Source of the DNA: Planctomycetota bacterium
Lineage (GTDB): Bacteria > Planctomycetota > UBA1135 > GCA-002748355
NCBI GenBank assembly: GCA_002748355.1
Contig: PDSF01000026.1
Span: forward strand, 1 to 64,000
Direction of reading: 5' to 3'
DNA length: 64,000 bases
How positions within the stretch are numbered: the stretch's first letter is position 1; each line of letters opens with the position of its first letter. Shown here piece by piece: positions 50,324 to 58,957 of the stretch. The notes beneath the pieces were generated by a model. The model was not told where the DNA came from. It saw only the letters and a program-made list of their open reading frames with translations, and ran no database searches. Both the position numbers and the translations under genes were made by a program.

Positions 50324-51817
50324 TCAGCGCCTCCCCTCTTGGAAGCTGCCCGGCTCGATTTCGTAGCGGATGGAATTGCTGTCGGGCCAAGTGACGAGGA
50401 AGTAGAGGTTCTCGGGGTCGATGTCTCGGCGAATCGACCAGGTAGCGGTGAGGCGGAGCTGGTCGCGGTCATCGATCGGCGGCCAGCGCATGCGGAGCAC
50501 CCGTTCGTCTTCGATCATGAGATCGACGTAGGCTCCGATCGCGTGGTACATGTCTTCGCTGCCGCGCAGGCGGAAGGTCGCCCAGTTCGGGCGTTGTCGG
50601 TTTTGGGTTGCTTGGTTGCGTAGCAGCAGTGGGCTCAGGCGGCCGCGCTGAATGACCAGGTCCAAGGCGCCATCTCCATCGAGATCGCCGACTGCGAATC
50701 CTGTGGCTCCGGCTAGAGCTGCGGGTGGCTGGAAGAGGGTGCAGGCCAGGGCCGGGTTTTCTGGGAGTCGTAGCCGAAGCAGCTCCGGGTGCTTTCCCGC
50801 TTCGCTTGCGGCGCAGAGCAGCAGGACTTCCTCTTGCCCATCGAGGTCGAGGTCGAGGATTCGGGCATCGAGGGCGCGGCGACCACTCAGCAGGGCCGCG
50901 CTTGGCTCATGCAAGGAGAAGCGGTTCTCGTCGGGGATGCGTAGGCCCAGTCGCGGCTTTTTCCCCTCTTCTTGCCAGCAAAGGAACCACTGCTGGTTTT
51001 GGCGCTGGGGGCCCAGCCTGAAGGCAGTGGCGTGCAGGGGGGCATTACTGCTGTCTCGGGGAAGCTGTTCGCTCGGCGCATCGTCGAACTGTTGGTCGCC
51101 GAGATTCAGCAGGAGCTGGGCTCTGTGCCCCTTGCCGCAGAGGATCAGGAGATCTTCCTGCTGGTCCTCGTCGAAGTCCCAGGGCAGGACCTGGCTGGCT
51201 TCCTGCATGCGGGCAATCCAGGGCTCGCGATTCAGCTCGATTTCCTCGTCATCCCTTCCCGGGGCAGGGACGACTCGCGGTAGCGCGCCGAGGCCGCCGT
51301 TCTCCTCCCTAGAAGGGAGGAGGAGGATGTTGGCCTCCTGGTTCCTGTCGATGTCAACGAAGATTGGGCGCTGTCGGAGCCTGAGGCCCAGTGGCAACGC
51401 TGAGAGCATGTGGGTGCTGCCGAGTACGAGTGGCGGCAGGTCTCTGCGCCAGAGGTAGTAGCTCCAGCCGCGCTCTTTCCCCTCCCAGGGCAGGATGCCC
51501 AAAGAGAAGGGGCCCAGCTTTTCTGTCGTGGCAGGCACTGGGATTTCGGCGAGCTCGACGCTGTTCCAGCCGAAGCTGTTCCCGCGCCAGTGGGCGGTGG
51601 CCAGCACTGCCGTATCCCCACTTTGCTTGGCGAGGAGGAGTGGGGCGCTTGCTCCCAGCGAGGCAGCAAAGCAGGGCAGCGCCAGCTGCGGAAGCAATCC
51701 TTTGGGCAGCGGAATCTCCTCGAAGCCAGGGAGCGGCGAGGTTTTTTTTGGCTCTTGAGCTACCAGGAGGGTCGGGCAGCAAAGGAGCAGGCCAAGGATC
51801 ACGGCAGGGCTGGGCAC
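50324..51817 (-). CDS. Secreted FG-GAP/VCBS repeat protein with ASPIC-like C-terminus
   Basis: 497 residues. Signal peptide (AVILGLLLCCPTLLVAQ), then repeats of the FG-GAP type with acidic metal-binding turns: DIDRNQEANILLL, DFDEDQQEDLLILC, DLDLDGQEEVLLL and DLDGDGALDLVI. The last ~80 residues match ASPIC/UnbV (NWATFRLRGS, IGAYVDLM, VTWPDSNSIRYEI). Such proteins form secreted beta-propellers, often abundant in planctomycetes. Function unknown; a role in binding glycans or proteins is plausible. Confidence 0.85.
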   Translation of the reverse strand: MPSPAVILGLLLCCPTLLVAQEPKKTSPLPGFEEIPLPKGLLPQLALPCFAASLGASAPLLLAKQSGDTAVLATAHWRGNSFGWNSVELAEIPVPATTEKLGPFSLGILPWEGKERGWSYYLWRRDLPPLVLGSTHMLSALPLGLRLRQRPIFVDIDRNQEANILLLPSREENGGLGALPRVVPAPGRDDEEIELNREPWIARMQEASQVLPWDFDEDQQEDLLILCGKGHRAQLLLNLGDQQFDDAPSEQLPRDSSNAPLHATAFRLGPQRQNQQWFLCWQEEGKKPRLGLRIPDENRFSLHEPSAALLSGRRALDARILDLDLDGQEEVLLLCAASEAGKHPELLRLRLPENPALACTLFQPPAALAGATGFAVGDLDGDGALDLVIQRGRLSPLLLRNQATQNRQRPNWATFRLRGSEDMYHAIGAYVDLMIEDERVLRMRWPPIDDRDQLRLTATWSIRRDIDPENLYFLVTWPDSNSIRYEIEPGSFQEGRR

Positions 51818-51859
51818 GAACTAATTGCTCTCTCTAGGATGTTTCAAAAACTAGTTATC

Positions 51860-52232
51860 CCCGGCTCGAGGAGCCCCAAGATATTGTGGATCAGCGGAAG
51901 AAATCCGCTTGCCATAACGAGGGGCAACTATATCTTGCGGTGCGTTGGGCGGTGATCCCATAGGGAGGGGTCGAGCAGGTTGGTTCCCCTGTTCGAGCCG
52001 TTCCAGACTCAGGAGACACGAGGGGAGTCGCGACGGAACGATCTTCGGATCGAAGGGTTGCTGGCTGGTTCGTGACCTCCAGGGTCTTGGACAACCTGTT
52101 GGGTCGGAACGCTCGTCGAGTTCCTCACTTATCCGGCTTCCAGATAAGTACCTTTCCTCATTCCACCTCCTCGGCGGGTGTTCAAGCGAACTGAGCAGGG
52201 CTTCGACCGACGGGTCGAGGCCCTGTTTTTTT
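51860..52232 (+). ncRNA. Candidate structured non-coding RNA, family not recognised
   Basis: No coding potential is convincing here, yet hairpins follow each other on the plus strand: GGCTC/GAGCC at 51863-51875; an eight-pair stem CAAGATAT/ATATCTTG at 51877-51884 and 51930-51937 enclosing AGCGGA/TCCGCT at 51893-51909; TCGAGCAGG/CCTGTTCGA near 51971-51996; and CGATC-TTCG-GATCG at 52039-52052. An intrinsic terminator closes the region at 52196-52232. It has none of the conserved blocks of RNase P, tmRNA or SRP RNA, and it is longer than a 6S RNA. The 5' end is unknown. No promoter was assigned. Confidence 0.4.
52196..52232 (+). terminator. Rho-independent terminator of the candidate RNA
   Basis: A 13-pair stem (one G-U) around the loop GACG, followed immediately by seven Ts. 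There is no plus-strand gene upstream to explain it, which supports a non-coding transcript. Confidence 0.8.
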
Positions 52233-52278
52233 ATTGACGGGGTCGGTTTTCCTACTGTGGGTTCCTGCTGGCTACGGA

Positions 52279-52313
52279 GCGAGCCCCTGGACCTCAAAGA
52301 TCCAGGGGCTCGC
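52279..52313. other. Thirteen-pair perfect hairpin
   Basis: GCGAGCCCCTGGA, nine-base loop, TCCAGGGGCTCGC. It lies beyond the 3' end of the small minus-strand gene at 52359 but has no T run on either strand, so it is more likely an RNA-stabilising or rho-assisted 3' structure than an intrinsic terminator. Confidence 0.4.
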
Positions 52314-52358
52314 GAGAAGCTAAGGGCTTTGAACCTGGGTTTAGCTTAGCGTTTCGCT

Positions 52359-52619
52359 TCAGCTCGGGATGTTATCGAGGATTTGCACGGCGCGGATCTC
52401 TTCAGCGCGGAAGTCGATGCTGATTTCGTCATCGATGTTGATCAAGCGGCCTGTGCCCTTGAACTCATTGAAGATGATCGCGCCCTGTTGACGCTCGCCA
52501 GATACCCAGGCCAGTTCGACCCAGGGTGCCTTGCGTGCGTTCATCAGCTGGTCGTAAATCTCTTCGCGATCGACGATGCCGTTTTCTGGGGCTTGGAAAA
52601 GTAGATCGGCCTTGCTCAT
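52359..52619 (-). CDS. Small protein of unknown function
   Basis: 86 residues starting MSKADLLFQAPENGI, with a well-placed AGAGGA ribosome site. The core (KAPWVELAWVSGERQQGAIIFNEF, abbreviated PWVELAWVSGERQQGAIIF, then LINIDDEISIDFRAEEIRAV) alternates strands as in a small beta barrel of the SH3/Sm type, but it lacks the Hfq Sm signatures. It stands alone. No family is recognised. Confidence 0.7.
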   Translation of the reverse strand: MSKADLLFQAPENGIVDREEIYDQLMNARKAPWVELAWVSGERQQGAIIFNEFKGTGRLINIDDEISIDFRAEEIRAVQILDNIPS

Positions 52620-52948
52620 GGAACTGGTCCTCTAATCAATGGCCTGGGAGTGACCCGGGCATTTTGGCCCCAGAGCTTGGCTCTTGGGGGCATTGGTTGT
52701 TTTCGCAGAGTGATCGTGACTCACCACAGCGAGCGTGGCCGTGAGGCTGTTTCGCTACTGGGGCTGCGCTCAGCTTGAGGAGGTCCTCTGCTACGCGATT
52801 CCTTTGCGGTGGCGGCTCAAATTCGGGCGAGGAACTGGGAGAAGTCTCCTCGAATGATTGCCACTCACGCTTCACTGCTGCGCCGTCTGGGGGCTCCGGC
52901 CATCGATGCTTGCTGCGATCGAGGGCAGGGGCCACTTTGAGGTGTTTT
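52620..52948. other. Intergenic region, 329 bases
   Basis: Apart from the ribosome site of the gene ending at 52619, I see no gene, RNA or strong regulatory element. A longer minus-strand open frame across this stretch runs out of frame through the NUDIX gene and is spurious. Confidence 0.5.
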
Positions 52949-53584
52949 CTAGAACAAAGAGAGCCAGCGCTCCAGGGAACCTGCATCTCGATGTGCGTGA
53001 TCGAGTAGCAGACGGCTCCAGCTCTCAAATTCGCGGGGAGTCTTACACAGGTTTTGGGATCCGGCAAGGGGCACCCAGCGGGCCCGCATCTTGTCCTTCT
53101 CTCGGAGTTCTGGTCGCTCACTGCAATCGACGCTGTGCACGAGACCAACGTGGACGGCTCCGACCTCGGAGGCATCGTCGTTGAGCAGTCCGAGTGCCCG
53201 AATATGGAGATCTCCTTTCAGGATGAGTTCTTCGTTGAGTTCCCGGAGACAGGCGTTCTCGAAGAGATCGCCTGGGCCTTCGGCGTCGGGCGGGTCAACG
53301 TGGCCGCCGATCCCGATCGAGCCCTTGCCGTGTAGACGGGCTTCTCCCTGAGTTGCTAGGCGTTCGAGTACGAGCAGTTCCTTGCCGTAGCGCACGATGC
53401 AGTAGGGGATGGGTTGCTTCCAGGCCGGTGTGCGTTCGGCTTCGCGCCGTTCGACGAAAAAGCCTCGTTCACGTGCAGGGCCGAGGTAACGCTGCTCGAG
53501 CTCTTCGGGGCCCATGGGGACGAAGCCCTGAGGGCTATGAGTCGGGAATAGGTCTCGGCGGCGAACTACCCAGACGAACTGCAT
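52949..53584 (-). CDS. NUDIX hydrolase
   Basis: 211 residues. NUDIX enzymes cleave nucleoside diphosphates linked to another moiety. The box is present as GGHVDPPDAEG then LFENACLRELNEELIL, matching Gx5Ex7REUxEExGU with a few insertions. The family's N-terminal part (PYCIVRYGKELLVLERL) and a VGLVHSVDC strand precede and follow it. GAGGAGC precedes the ATG. It lies downstream of rnpB on the same strand. Substrate unknown. Confidence 0.87.
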   Translation of the reverse strand: MQFVWVVRRRDLFPTHSPQGFVPMGPEELEQRYLGPARERGFFVERREAERTPAWKQPIPYCIVRYGKELLVLERLATQGEARLHGKGSIGIGGHVDPPDAEGPGDLFENACLRELNEELILKGDLHIRALGLLNDDASEVGAVHVGLVHSVDCSERPELREKDKMRARWVPLAGSQNLCKTPREFESWSRLLLDHAHRDAGSLERWLSLF

Positions 53585-53691
53585 GGGGCTGCTCCTCGTG
53601 CGGGAGGAAAAAAGTGGAAGAGGCTAAGGGGGCGGCGCTCTTGCCGGGTCTTGAGAGTAGGGAGCATTGCGAAGTCGGCTCCGGGAAAAAA

Positions 53692-54057
53692 GGGAAGGGG
53701 GCCGTAAGCCGGGTCCTGCTACCGCAGCGAGCTGCGGCGGCGGCCATTTCTCTGGGACGGGCATCACTGCGCGCCTCAAACGGTCTCCTCGGGGCCGTGC
53801 GCGGGCTACGCGGACCCCATGTCGGACCTTTCACCAGGTGGGGTTTGCCGTGCCGTGCTCGTCTCCGAGCCCGCGGTGAGCTCTTACCTCGCCGTTTCAC
53901 CCTTACCGAGACGAGTCCGAGAACTCGCGCCGGCGGTCTCTTCTCTGTGGCACTTTCCCTGTCCTTGCGGACGCTGGGCGTTACCCAGCACCCTGCCCTG
54001 AGGTGCCCGGACTTTCCTCCCCTCGGCGAACGAGGAGCGGCCGCCCAGCCCCCTTCC
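53692..54057 (-). ncRNA. rnpB: RNase P RNA, bacterial type A
   Basis: The catalytic RNA of RNase P, which trims the 5' leaders of pre-tRNAs. Conserved blocks read on the minus strand are GAGGAAAGTCCGGGC (54005-54019), GGTAAGGGTGAAACGGCG and GGTAAGAGCTCACC (53873-53907), GGTGAAAGGTCCGACATGGGG (about 53815-53840) and ACCCGGCTTACGG (53702-53714). The ends pair as GGAAGGGGG (54049-54057) with CCCCCTTCC (53693-53701), forming helix P1 and fixing the boundaries to within a few bases. Length about 366. Open reading frames crossing it are spurious. Confidence 0.97.
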
Positions 54058-54400
54058 GTGCTGCATTGCATGGAAAACCCGGGGATTTGTAAAGCTTTCG
54101 AATTGAGAGCCCTGAGGGCGTTGACAGTCCTGAGGGGAGGACTAGCTTGTTTGTCCCGAAGCTTTCGCCTGCTTCGGTTCTGGGTCTGTGGCTCTTGCTG
54201 CACGACTCGTTTTCTTTCTCTGCCAATGTCCCTTGGTCGGACTCCGCCGCCCAGGTGCCCCCGAGGAGCGCTCTAACGCCGATTCGCTTCGGTGCGCTCT
54301 TTCCCGTCCAAGCCCAGGTATTGCGTCTGCTAGCTTTCTGTCCGAGTGGCAGCTTGCTGTTGATGCCGACCGATCCCCGTACGCCCCCCTGAGGTCTTTG
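54058..54400. other. Intergenic region between rnpB and the PEP-CTERM gene
   Basis: It holds the rnpB promoter on the minus strand and, on the plus strand, TTGACA (54121-54126), a 16-base gap and TAGCTT (54143-54148), a good candidate promoter for the gene at 54401, which would leave a leader of about 250 bases. No other gene is supported. Confidence 0.45.
54065..54093 (-). promoter_or_regulatory. Promoter of rnpB
   Basis: TTTACA (54088-54093) and TGCAAT (54065-54070) on the minus strand, 17 bases apart, with the RNA beginning seven bases after the second hexamer. Confidence 0.6.
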
Positions 54401-54622
54401 ATGTCCTCTCCCAAGCTCGCAGGAGTGCTTCTAGCGCTGCATTGTCTTTTGAGTTCGCCGCTCTGTGCGCTCCCTCAAGCTGTTCCCCCCGCCGCTAAGA
54501 ATCCTGCTAGTGGCGAGCGTGAGCCGGCAGGCGGCCCTGTGCCCGAGCCCGGAGTCCTTGCCATTGTCGGTGGGGGGCTCCTGGTGCTCTCTCTCAGTGT
54601 CCGGCGCCGTCGGTCACGGTAA
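54401..54622 (+). CDS. PEP-CTERM-tagged exported mini-protein
   Basis: 73 residues. An N-terminal signal (GVLLALHCLLSSPLCALP) is followed by only ~20 residues rich in Pro, Ala and Glu, then PVPEPGVLAIVGGGLLVL and RRRRSR. PVPEP, a hydrophobic helix and a basic end are the PEP-CTERM sorting signal processed by exosortases. So nearly all of the protein is targeting signals. GAGG precedes the ATG. The exosortase is not in the window. Other in-frame starts further upstream have no signal peptide. Confidence 0.75.
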   Translation: MSSPKLAGVLLALHCLLSSPLCALPQAVPPAAKNPASGEREPAGGPVPEPGVLAIVGGGLLVLSLSVRRRRSR

Positions 54623-54684
54623 TCCGTTTGAGCCCGGCGCCGCAGAGCACCCGGTGCTGACCTGCGCCTGCCCCCTGTAACGCT

Positions 54685-55449
54685 GTGGCCCTAGGTTTGA
54701 ATCGACCCCGTATCGCTGTTTCCATCGCCTTCGAAGAGCCCCGGGACGACCGAGTATTGTTCCGAGGCAAGTGGCTGCAGTATGTCGAGCAATCGATGCT
54801 GCAAGCCGTGGCCCGGGCGGGCGCCGTGCCCCTGATCTTGCCCGGTGGTTTAGCCGCTGCCGGAGGCGGGGATCCCAGCCTCGAGGCTCTTGAGATCTGC
54901 CACGGCCTGCTCTTGACCGGGGGGCAGGATCTCGCCCCTAGCAGCTATGGCGAAAGAGAGCTGCGGCCGGAGTGGGCGGGTGATCCGGAGCGCGATGCCT
55001 ATGAGTTAGGCCTTCTGGCCCAGGCTCGCCAGCTTGGCCTGCCGGTGCTCGGTGTCTGTCGGGGCTGCCAGTTGCTCGCTGTCGGCAGTGGTGGCCGTCT
55101 TTACCAGGACATCCAGGAGCAGCTTCCGGGCGCCTTGCTCCATCGCAGTCAGGAACTGTATGACCGGCTTGAGCACGGCATCGAGCGAGTGCCTGGCACA
55201 GGTCTGGCGCAGATCTTTGGCGAGGAGCTTCGGGGTGAGGTCAACTCCGTCCACCATCAGGCGATTCGTGATCCGGGTGAGCTGCGCGTGGCTGCCCGTG
55301 CTCCGGATGCTGTGATCGAGGCCGTTGAGAATACGGGAGATCGCTTCGAGCTAGGTGTTCAGTGGCACCCTGAGTGGTGGAGCAAGGGGCCAGAGCCCGT
55401 TTTTGCGGCTTTTGTTGCGGCAGCAAAGGAAAGAGCCCTCGCAGGTTGA
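54685..55449 (+). CDS. Class I glutamine amidotransferase-like peptidase C26 (PuuD-like)
   Basis: 254 residues. PuuD-type enzymes hydrolyse gamma-glutamyl amides. The triad parts are visible: nucleophilic Cys in GVCRGCQLLAV, His and Glu in LGVQWHPEWW, plus GLLLTGGQDLAPSSYG and NSVHHQAIR. Starts at a GTG. Standalone gene 62 bases after the PEP-CTERM gene. The substrate may be gamma-Glu-GABA or another gamma-glutamyl compound. Confidence 0.88.
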   Translation: MALGLNRPRIAVSIAFEEPRDDRVLFRGKWLQYVEQSMLQAVARAGAVPLILPGGLAAAGGGDPSLEALEICHGLLLTGGQDLAPSSYGERELRPEWAGDPERDAYELGLLAQARQLGLPVLGVCRGCQLLAVGSGGRLYQDIQEQLPGALLHRSQELYDRLEHGIERVPGTGLAQIFGEELRGEVNSVHHQAIRDPGELRVAARAPDAVIEAVENTGDRFELGVQWHPEWWSKGPEPVFAAFVAAAKERALAG

Positions 55450-55643
55450 AGGTCGGGGCTGCCTTCACATGGGACGAAAAAGCCGAGGCTCTTTGCCAAC
55501 TGGGCTTGAAAAGTAAGGTAGTTCTGTTTTCCTCTTGGAGTTCGTTCAATAATTGGCCTAGCTGAGCCCAGCTGAAGTAACCTTGGCTAAGCACCTTTGT
55601 CCCCAATTGCCGCAGACCTGGCTATTGTCCGCCGAGAATAAAA

Positions 55644-56117
55644 ATGGCCCCGCTACTCAACTCTCGCCCTGCTGTTCCCGTCGCCGCAGCTCTCGGCTCC
55701 GAGTCCCAGCCCAATCCAAGTGCAGCTCCGGCTCCTTTGAAGGAATCTGTGGCGCCTTCGGTTTTCGACCCTCGTGAAGAGCGGCTCGTCGATGTCCGCA
55801 TCGCCCGAGATGTGCTCGGATTCGAGACTCGCGAGCTTGTTGGCGCGCCCGAGTTTCCGGGAGGCCGACCGAGCCATGTCGCTTGGTTAATGCTCGCCGA
55901 AGGCGAGACCCTCTGGCAGCCGCTCCCCTGCTTTTCGACGGAAGAGGGGCCTGCTCGGCAGGTTCTGGCCTTTGTTTACAGCCACGGTGTGGAGGTCGAG
56001 ACGGTTCGGACTCGTGGATGGTGGTGTGTCGAGATCGAGGGGGTGCAGTACCCCAAGTCGCGTCGCCTATCTATGGCCATTTGCCGGGCGGCCCTGGGTT
56101 TTGTCGGTAGTGACTGA
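55644..56117 (+). CDS. Protein of unknown function
   Basis: 157 residues. A Pro/Ala-rich, probably disordered N-terminal ~45 residues precede a compact domain (VDVRIARDVLGFETRELVGAPEFPGG abbreviated, SHVAWLMLAEGETLWQPLP, WWCVEIEGVQYPKSRRLSMAICRAALGF abbreviated). No signal peptide, membrane helix or family recognised. Upstream 55450-55643 holds nothing assignable. A start at this ATG is supported only by the length of the open frame. Confidence 0.5.
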   Translation: MAPLLNSRPAVPVAAALGSESQPNPSAAPAPLKESVAPSVFDPREERLVDVRIARDVLGFETRELVGAPEFPGGRPSHVAWLMLAEGETLWQPLPCFSTEEGPARQVLAFVYSHGVEVETVRTRGWWCVEIEGVQYPKSRRLSMAICRAALGFVGSD

Positions 56118-56123
56118 GGCTCC

Positions 56124-57077
56124 CTACTCAGTTTCTTTTGCGTGAGTACTGTGATGCGGCTGCATCGATGAGGTCGTAGGACGGGGCCATAGAACTAAGC
56201 CTAGCCCGATAAAGATCACGATCCCGGCCCAGAGTACAGGCCAGCCCGGATGCTCGCTTAGGATCCAAATACCCGCGAGGGTTGCGATGACCGGCTGCAG
56301 GTAGGTGTAGATCGCAGTTGTCGACGAGGCAACCTGGGACAGCGCGAAGCTGTGTAGCAGGTAGGCCAATATGGTTGGAAAAAGCAGCACGTATACCAGG
56401 GACCAGAGAGCGCTGGCACCGGCGTCACTTGGGGCCCAGTTTTGGCCGAGGCTGTAGATGGGCACCAGCCAAGCGCTGAGTAAGAACACCCAGGCGCTCA
56501 CGACTAAGGGGGGGTAGCGGCGCAGCAAGGGTTTTGAGACCACGATGTAGGCCGAATAGCAGCAGGCGTTGGTGAGCATCAGCAAGTTGCCGCTCAGGTA
56601 TTCGTTGTGTAGGTCAGCGCCTTTGCCAAAGAACAGAGTTCCCGTGCCAGCCATTGCCACAAAGATGCCTAGCACCCGCACGAGGCAGAGTCGCTCTTGT
56701 CGGGCGAGTGCCGCGATCAGATAGGTGAAGATCGGGATCGACCCCATGATCAGTCCGGCGTTGTAGGTCGTGGATCGCTGTAGCCCTTCGAGGAAGAGCA
56801 GCTGGTTGATGGTGACGCCGAGCAGGGCGCAGAACTGCAGCCGGAGCAGGTCGCCGCGACGTGGCAGCATGGCTCGGCCATGCCATAGCCACGCGAGTCC
56901 GCCGAGAACCAGCGCGGCGAAGAGCACCCGGTAGGCGGTCACGATGGGCCCGGAGAAGCTCTGCATCGCGAGAGTGCCAAAGGCGGGGTAGAGGCCGAAA
57001 CAGACCTGTACGAGGACGAGCGAGAAGTGACCGAGCTTCTGGTGCTTGTCTCTGCTGTCTTGCAAGGAGGGCGGCAT
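56124..57077 (-). CDS. EamA-family (DMT) permease
   Basis: 317 residues with ten hydrophobic segments in two five-helix halves, typical of drug/metabolite transporters: VLVQVCFGLYPAFGTLAM in the first half and LSQVASSTTAIYTYLQPVIATLAGIWIL (abbreviated SQVASSTTAIYTYLQPV) in the second. Substrate unknown. Its ATG is preceded by CATGAT and eight bases CCCCGCGC, resembling the leaderless boxes elsewhere. Confidence 0.92.
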   Translation of the reverse strand: MPPSLQDSRDKHQKLGHFSLVLVQVCFGLYPAFGTLAMQSFSGPIVTAYRVLFAALVLGGLAWLWHGRAMLPRRGDLLRLQFCALLGVTINQLLFLEGLQRSTTYNAGLIMGSIPIFTYLIAALARQERLCLVRVLGIFVAMAGTGTLFFGKGADLHNEYLSGNLLMLTNACCYSAYIVVSKPLLRRYPPLVVSAWVFLLSAWLVPIYSLGQNWAPSDAGASALWSLVYVLLFPTILAYLLHSFALSQVASSTTAIYTYLQPVIATLAGIWILSEHPGWPVLWAGIVIFIGLGLVLWPRPTTSSMQPHHSTHAKETE

Positions 57078-57225
57078 GCGCGGGGATCATGGGCGAGGCA
57101 GGGGGGGAGCGCCGAGAAAAAGCTGCGAAGCAATCTCGCAAATTTCTAGGTGGAGCTGCCTCGGAGCTTGGAGGGGGCTGCAGAACTGCTGCGCCTCCCG
57201 TCACACGCTCCAAGAGGGACCCCAG

Positions 57226-58371
57226 ATGTTCAACCGCTCCGCTTCGTGGGCGCTACCTAGCGCCTTGATCCTTGTCTTGCTTTCTTCCTCAGCGCTCACT
57301 GCTCAGAGCCGTTTCGTCTTGCCGCATGGCGCGGGGGTCGCTTCGCCGCTAGCCAAGCGGGAGGGCAATCGCGACTTCTTCTTGCCCGGCCGATACGCGC
57401 CAAGCCGGGTGCTATGCGTATACCGAGCCCAGGATTTGAAGGTGCCGATGGCCGGGCTCAAGCTGACCGGCCTGGCGCTGCGCCGAGATGGACAGAGGGC
57501 AACGGCCTACAGGGACCACGAATGGAAGCAAACCCTGCGTATCTCAAGCCATGGGGTGCGGCGACCGGCGCTCCTTGGTGATGCGAGCTTTAAGGCGGCG
57601 CACGGTGTGGACCTGAGCACGGTGCTCAAGCAGAAGAAGTTGCGTTATCCGGCCGTGGCGCGGCCAGGCATGCCGCCAGCACCTTTCAGTGTTCGGCTGC
57701 GTTTTCAGCAGCCCTTCCTGCTCCTGCCCGGTCGAGACCTGTGCATGGAGCTACTCTCCGAAAGCCTGTCCAGTGCACGCGAAAGCCACTACTGGTATGC
57801 GGACTTCGAGGCTTTCGATCGGAGCAAGGCGATGGGCTCCACCCGGATGCTTGGCCGTGGCTGCCCCTTCGGTTTCCAGACTCGTGGCGAGTCGCTCCCG
57901 CTAGACGGTGAGACGCCGCTGCGCTTCCGGAGCTACACCCGCATCATCGGCGTGCCCAGGCAGCTAGCGCTGCTTTGGTTGGGGGCACAGGATCGGAGCC
58001 TGGGCCAGCTTCCTTTGCCGCTCGACCTGCGTGCTGCGGGCGCCCCTGGGTGCAGCCTCTACATCGAGCCCCTCATGACTCTGATCGGGTTGATCGACGA
58101 CAAGGACAGCCGCGGCACGGCGAGGTTTTCGATCGGCATCATCCCCAAGCTTCCGTTCTTGGCGGGAATCAAGCTCTACGCCCAAAGCTTCGTCTTCGAG
58201 AAGAGCGCCAATGCCCTGGGGGTGCGCACGAGTAGCTACCTTGAACTCCGGCTTGGCAAAACCGCTGAACCGCTGCCGGCGCGCACGCTTTATCACTCGA
58301 GTTCGACGACGATGGATAAGCCTACGAGAGCTCTCGACGGGGGCCTCGTATTGGAACTCTCCACCCAATGA
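57226..58371 (+). CDS. Secreted beta-rich protein of unknown function
   Basis: 381 residues. Signal peptide (ALPSALILVLLSSSALTAQ), then a beta-rich N-terminal domain and a C-terminal ~120-residue domain (LLWLGAQDRSLG, GAPGCSLYIEPL, IIPKLPFLAGIKLYAQSFVF abbreviated IKLYAQSFV) similar in layout to the end of the LamG protein at 34082. This domain is common, in my reading, among secreted planctomycete proteins but I cannot name it. AGAGGG precedes the ATG. Likely extracellular. Confidence 0.7.
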   Translation: MFNRSASWALPSALILVLLSSSALTAQSRFVLPHGAGVASPLAKREGNRDFFLPGRYAPSRVLCVYRAQDLKVPMAGLKLTGLALRRDGQRATAYRDHEWKQTLRISSHGVRRPALLGDASFKAAHGVDLSTVLKQKKLRYPAVARPGMPPAPFSVRLRFQQPFLLLPGRDLCMELLSESLSSARESHYWYADFEAFDRSKAMGSTRMLGRGCPFGFQTRGESLPLDGETPLRFRSYTRIIGVPRQLALLWLGAQDRSLGQLPLPLDLRAAGAPGCSLYIEPLMTLIGLIDDKDSRGTARFSIGIIPKLPFLAGIKLYAQSFVFEKSANALGVRTSSYLELRLGKTAEPLPARTLYHSSSTTMDKPTRALDGGLVLELSTQ

Positions 58372-58420
58372 TGCCCTGGCGCTATCCTGCGGCGCCGCAT
58401 CGCAGGCCGTAGGAGGCACC

Positions 58421-58900
58421 ATGGGATCGCTGTTCGATGAACTCAAGAAGGCCAAGCTGATTGATAAGAAGAAGGAGAAGCAGCTCCGGCACGAGCAGCG
58501 CACGCACAAAAAGAGCAGCAAGGATCGCGATGCCGAAGGGGAGGCCAAGCGGCGCGAGCACGAGAAGCGGCGCAAGCAGCAGCGCAAGAAGGACCGGCAG
58601 CGGAGCGAGCGGGAAAAGGCCGCGAAAGAGCGCCGTGCCCGTTGGGCCGAGCTCAAGCAGCTGATCGCCTCACGGCAGCTCGCGCGAGAAAACGGACGGC
58701 GCCGTTGGTACTTCGTCGCTCCAAACGGCTGCATTCCCTACTTCGAAGTCAGCGAGTCGACAGGGCGTCGGCTGGAGGCAGGCGAGCTGGCGATCGTGCG
58801 CGACCCGAACGAGGAATGGACCAGCTACCAGATCGTGCCCCGGGATATCGGTACGCGAATGAAAGAGCTCGAGCCTGATCACGTTTGCTACCTCAAGTGA
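58421..58900 (+). CDS. DUF2058 (YaiL-like) protein
   Basis: 159 residues. The N-terminal half is extremely basic and charged (SLFDELKKAKLIDKKKEKQLRHEQ abbreviated LFDELKKAKLIDKKKEKQL); the C-terminal half has RRWYFVAPNGCIPYFEVSE and LAIVRDPNEEWTSYQIVP. This matches DUF2058/YaiL, of unknown biochemical role, possibly nucleic-acid associated. AGGAGG precedes the chosen ATG, excluding the longer upstream frame. Confidence 0.85.
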   Translation: MGSLFDELKKAKLIDKKKEKQLRHEQRTHKKSSKDRDAEGEAKRREHEKRRKQQRKKDRQRSEREKAAKERRARWAELKQLIASRQLARENGRRRWYFVAPNGCIPYFEVSESTGRRLEAGELAIVRDPNEEWTSYQIVPRDIGTRMKELEPDHVCYLK

Positions 58901-58933
58901 GGGCCCGCGATCCCGGGCTTCCCGCGGTCTCCC

Positions 58934-58957
58934 TCACTGGGTCACTGGGTCACTGGG
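58934..58957 (+). repeat. Three tandem copies of TCACTGGG
   Basis: Exact 8-base repeats, in which the first on the minus strand supplies the TGA stop of the parvulin gene. A stretch prone to slippage; extra copies would add stop codons rather than change the protein. Confidence 0.9.

Noticed and set aside
51980..52000. TTCGAG block resembling a tRNA T-loop
   Set aside because: No matching acceptor, D or anticodon stems around it.
51850..52240. 6S, tmRNA, SRP RNA or RNase P identity for the structured region
   Set aside because: None of their conserved blocks were found; rnpB is at 53692-54057.
52279..52313. Possible terminator hairpin
   Set aside because: No T run on either strand; listed only as a hairpin.
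53353..54276. Long plus-strand open frame across the RNase P gene
   Set aside because: Lies over conserved rnpB structure; caused by GC-rich sequence, not a gene.
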